Shown here: positions 62,053 to 64,000 of the stretch, piece by piece
How the letters are laid out: each line of letters starts with the position of its first letter
Numbering within the stretch: the first letter of the stretch is position 1
Source of the DNA: Bacillota bacterium
Lineage (GTDB): Bacteria; Bacillota; Clostridia; Oscillospirales; Ruminococcaceae
Assembly (NCBI GenBank): GCA_023457355.1
Contig: JAEWLW010000044.1
Location: 1 to 64,000 of the forward strand
Length of the DNA stretch: 64,000 bases
Direction of reading: 5' to 3'
Position numbers and translations under genes: made by a program
The notes under the pieces: model-generated
Told to the model about the DNA's origin: nothing
The model's database searches: none
What the model saw: the letters and a program-made list of their open reading frames with translations, nothing else

Positions 62053-62091
62053 AGGTTGAGGATAAGATGCATAAGCATTTATCCTCAACCT
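62053..62091. terminator. Bidirectional terminator after the FMN-binding protein gene
   Basis: AGGTTGAGGATAA (62053-62065) pairs perfectly with 62079-62091, between two convergent frames. Confidence 0.8.
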
Positions 62092-62107
62092 GTCTTGCTG
62101 TTTAGCC

Positions 62108-62326
62108 TTAAAGATAAGTGTCCGCGCCCTCGGCAAAGTCAATAATTTCCGAGGTTGTTAGCATGGTGCCATTTTCATCGTCGGCAGGTCGTTCAGACAT
62201 TTGTTCGAGGGTCGGAATACTTTCCTGGCCGGTTTCCATCGCTCTTTTCTGAGAATTGCTTGCACGTTCAGCCTGCTCCTGTACGCGTTTATCCTCACCG
62301 CTTTGGGCTTCTAAATAACCTGACAT
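62108..62326 (-). CDS. Small hypothetical protein
   Basis: 72 residues, acidic, no known domain, ending SEIIDFAEGADTYL. The ATG at 62326 has only a weak SD. The shared terminator next to its stop supports a real gene. Confidence 0.4.
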   Translation of the reverse strand: MSGYLEAQSGEDKRVQEQAERASNSQKRAMETGQESIPTLEQMSERPADDENGTMLTTSEIIDFAEGADTYL

Positions 62327-62852
62327 ACCGGTTCACCACTCTTCATGAATTTTCTCGCGGTTCAAGGTGACTGGCGGCTCCGGCAGAAGCAGCCAATCAC
62401 CTGTCCGCGCATTTATTTTCAGCCCTTTTTCTTGTCGCGTTATTATTATCTGCGGCTAAATGACCGTTATGCGCGGTGCAATCTATCAAAAATGTAATTT
62501 TAATCAAATGCGGTTAAAAACCAACGCCTCAAAAGCGGCGTTACAGGCCGTCAAAAAAGGTTGGCATGCTGTTAATTTGCACAAGTAGGTACGCTCGCGG
62601 CAGCTTGGCTCCGCTTATCACAGCGGGCGGTATGGATACCCGCTGTGGCGCCACCAAGCCCTGCGCGCTTTTGATTACGACAGTATGGGACGCATGATGC
62701 GTTTTTTACGCGCATAACAAGCACGGCATAGCTGGGCTTATTTTCAATTAAGCGCCTTAAGTGGTTTAATTGAAATGCAGACCAAAAAGCGCGATCAAAA
62801 ACCTTTAGTTTGTGCAACTTTTTCTTTCAAATAAATTTTTTGACAAGCTGCA
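62327..62852. other. Gap upstream of the small hypothetical gene
   Basis: No convincing gene. A minus-strand frame at 62572-62817 is rich in Arg/Lys/Cys and resembles translated repeat DNA that I have seen in clostridial genomes. Short GCGGCGTT motifs recur at 62535 and 62865. Confidence 0.45.
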
Positions 62853-62872
62853 AACGCCGCATAAGCGGCGTT
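62853..62872 (-). terminator. Hairpin after the glycosyltransferase gene
   Basis: AACGCCGC pairs with GCGGCGTT around ATAA, 16 nt past the stop at 62889, with a short T-run on the minus strand. Confidence 0.6.
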
Positions 62873-62888
62873 ATAAAAGGTTAATAAG

Positions 62889-64000
62889 TCACTGATGCAC
62901 GATATCTTCAATCGAACGGCTGATATTATGCGTAATCGGGCTCCAGTGAATCTTTTTGAACAATGCTACAATTGAAATGGGTACATAGGTGAATATAAAT
63001 ATTGGGAAGGTAAAAAGATATAAAATTTTCTTGGCATTACAAGCGTGTATTTGTTTCCACTCGGTAATAGTTGTCAACAGCCCAAATAAAAACAGCGCTA
63101 CATAAAAATTTAAAACGGAGGCAAAAATAGCATCAGTGGTTAGCGGAATCAACTTAGGCGCCACATTTGCACCCAACAATGCCGACAGCAGAAAAACGCC
63201 GTTGACCGTAACACTGGTTAATGAGACAAACAGCGCCGGTGCGATGGTCATAAACATATCGTAACACCCAAACTGGCCTTTAACCGCAAAACCGTAAATA
63301 AGCTGCCGATGATACCGCCCAAACACCTGATAAAAGCCCTTGGCCCAGCGCAGACGCTGTGTCCAGGATTGGCTCCAGGTGCAGGGTTGCTCGTCATAAA
63401 CCACCGCGGAATGGCAATAGCCGATTTTTTCACCGCTGATGACACAATCCACCGAAAACTCAATATCCTCTGTCAAAAGATGATGCTTCCAGCCGTTATT
63501 TTTGCGGACAATATCGCTATGCACTAAAAATCCGGTACCCGAAATGGCGCAACTGGTGCCTAAAAGCATACGCGGATAATTTAAATAACGGGATTCGCGC
63601 ATAAACCATAAGGAATAACCGGCCGAAAGCCAGTTGGAAGCATAGTTCTTGGAATTGCGGAACGAAGTCAGAACACGATAGCCCCTATCAAACCACTTAT
63701 TCATCTCGCAGACAAAATTTTCTGCCAAAAGGTTGTCCGCATCAAAGACAAAATAACCTTCGTAGGCATTGTAACCATAATCCCTTGCGATACTCTTGAG
63801 CATAAAATCCAGCGCATAACCCTTGCCGACCTGAACGCGGTTAAACCGCTCATATACTGCCGTTGCACCCGCCCGCCTGGCAACAGCCGCCGTGTTATCG
63901 GTGCAGTTATCCGCCACGACAAATACATCCAACAGCTGTTGGGGATAATTCTGTTTTTTAATGCTGTCGATCAGCCCGGCAATGACTGCGCTTTCATTTC
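62889..64000 (-). CDS. Glycosyltransferase family 2, membrane type (5' end outside the window)
   Basis: The frame continues to the right edge (NESAVIAGLIDSIKKQNYPQ), so the N-terminus is missing; about 370 residues are visible. GT2 motifs are FVVADNCTDNTA, YFVFDADNLLAENF, GTSCAISGTGFLV, HLLTEDIEFSVD, and QSWTQRLRWAKGF (the QxxRW motif of processive enzymes). Four C-terminal membrane helices follow. It may be an N-acetylglucosaminyl or glucan synthase-like transferase. It is not part of the element. Confidence 0.85.
   Translation of the reverse strand, partial: NESAVIAGLIDSIKKQNYPQQLLDVFVVADNCTDNTAAVARRAGATAVYERFNRVQVGKGYALDFMLKSIARDYGYNAYEGYFVFDADNLLAENFVCEMNKWFDRGYRVLTSFRNSKNYASNWLSAGYSLWFMRESRYLNYPRMLLGTSCAISGTGFLVHSDIVRKNNGWKHHLLTEDIEFSVDCVISGEKIGYCHSAVVYDEQPCTWSQSWTQRLRWAKGFYQVFGRYHRQLIYGFAVKGQFGCYDMFMTIAPALFVSLTSVTVNGVFLLSALLGANVAPKLIPLTTDAIFASVLNFYVALFLFGLLTTITEWKQIHACNAKKILYLFTFPIFIFTYVPISIVALFKKIHWSPITHNISRSIEDIVHQ

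Noticed and set aside
62572..62817. Minus-strand frame rich in Arg, Cys and Lys
   Set aside because: Looks like translated repeat DNA rather than a gene; no SD and no domain. Kept only as a gap note.

Overview
The window looks like a chromosomal segment of an anaerobic, endospore-forming member of the Clostridia. An Oscillospiraceae-like genus is my inference, from the sporulation sigma factor sigK, pyruvate phosphate dikinase, diaminopropionate ammonia-lyase, a YcsF/KipI/KipA 5-oxoprolinase cluster and Firmicutes-type ribosome binding sites. No rRNA, tRNA or CRISPR array was seen.

The main result is that sigK is split. Its 5' segment lies at 34317-34647 and its 3' segment at 582-943, both on the minus strand. 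They are separated by 33,364 bp flanked by the 9-bp direct repeat CATTTTCTA (944-952 and 34308-34316). A large serine recombinase gene ends inside the right repeat. Joining the segments at the repeat gives one open frame of 702 nt (233 aa) that reads ...RCIEN-EILMYFRN..., a normal pro-sigma-K. The stretch 944-34316 is therefore a sigK-intervening ('skin') element. Its cargo is unusual: a complete Wzx/Wzy-type exopolysaccharide or capsule locus.

Inside the element, from left to right: a double-HTH regulator (1050-1427); a VanZ-like gene with a relic of an older ugd end; and a long minus-strand polysaccharide operon (21089 down to about 2633). The operon encodes the initiating sugar-phosphate transferase, five GT4-type glycosyltransferases, Wzy, Wzx, an acyltransferase, a TupA-type ATP-grasp protein, an Asp-box propeller protein, CapE/F/G for UDP-L-FucNAc, a UDP-glucuronate 4-epimerase and UDP-glucose dehydrogenase. 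Next to it lies a gene fusing an integrase arm-binding domain to a PglD/NeuD acyltransferase. A second, satellite-like module follows: tyrosine integrase, excisionase, SF3-helicase replication protein, a possible iteron origin, and small accessory genes including an amidoligase/glutamine amidotransferase pair. Many intergenic gaps there carry long perfect inverted repeats. The skin recombinase sits at the right end.

Right of the element (34.7-64 kb) is ordinary, more GC-rich chromosome. It holds a cytidylate kinase-like gene, a livFGMHJ branched-chain amino acid transporter, and a 5-oxoproline operon (pxpA-ycsG-pxpB-pxpC-ycsI) behind a near-perfect sigma-54 promoter with two upstream palindromes. 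A nearby gene encodes an NtrC-type regulator, in an operon with a sensor kinase, an SSS symporter and an AbrB-family permease. Then come znuB-znuC-zur, DUF2087 and GIY-YIG-like genes, a family 4 uracil-DNA glycosylase, dpaL, ppdK, a small FMN-binding membrane protein under a palindromic operator, and a glycosyltransferase cut by the window edge.
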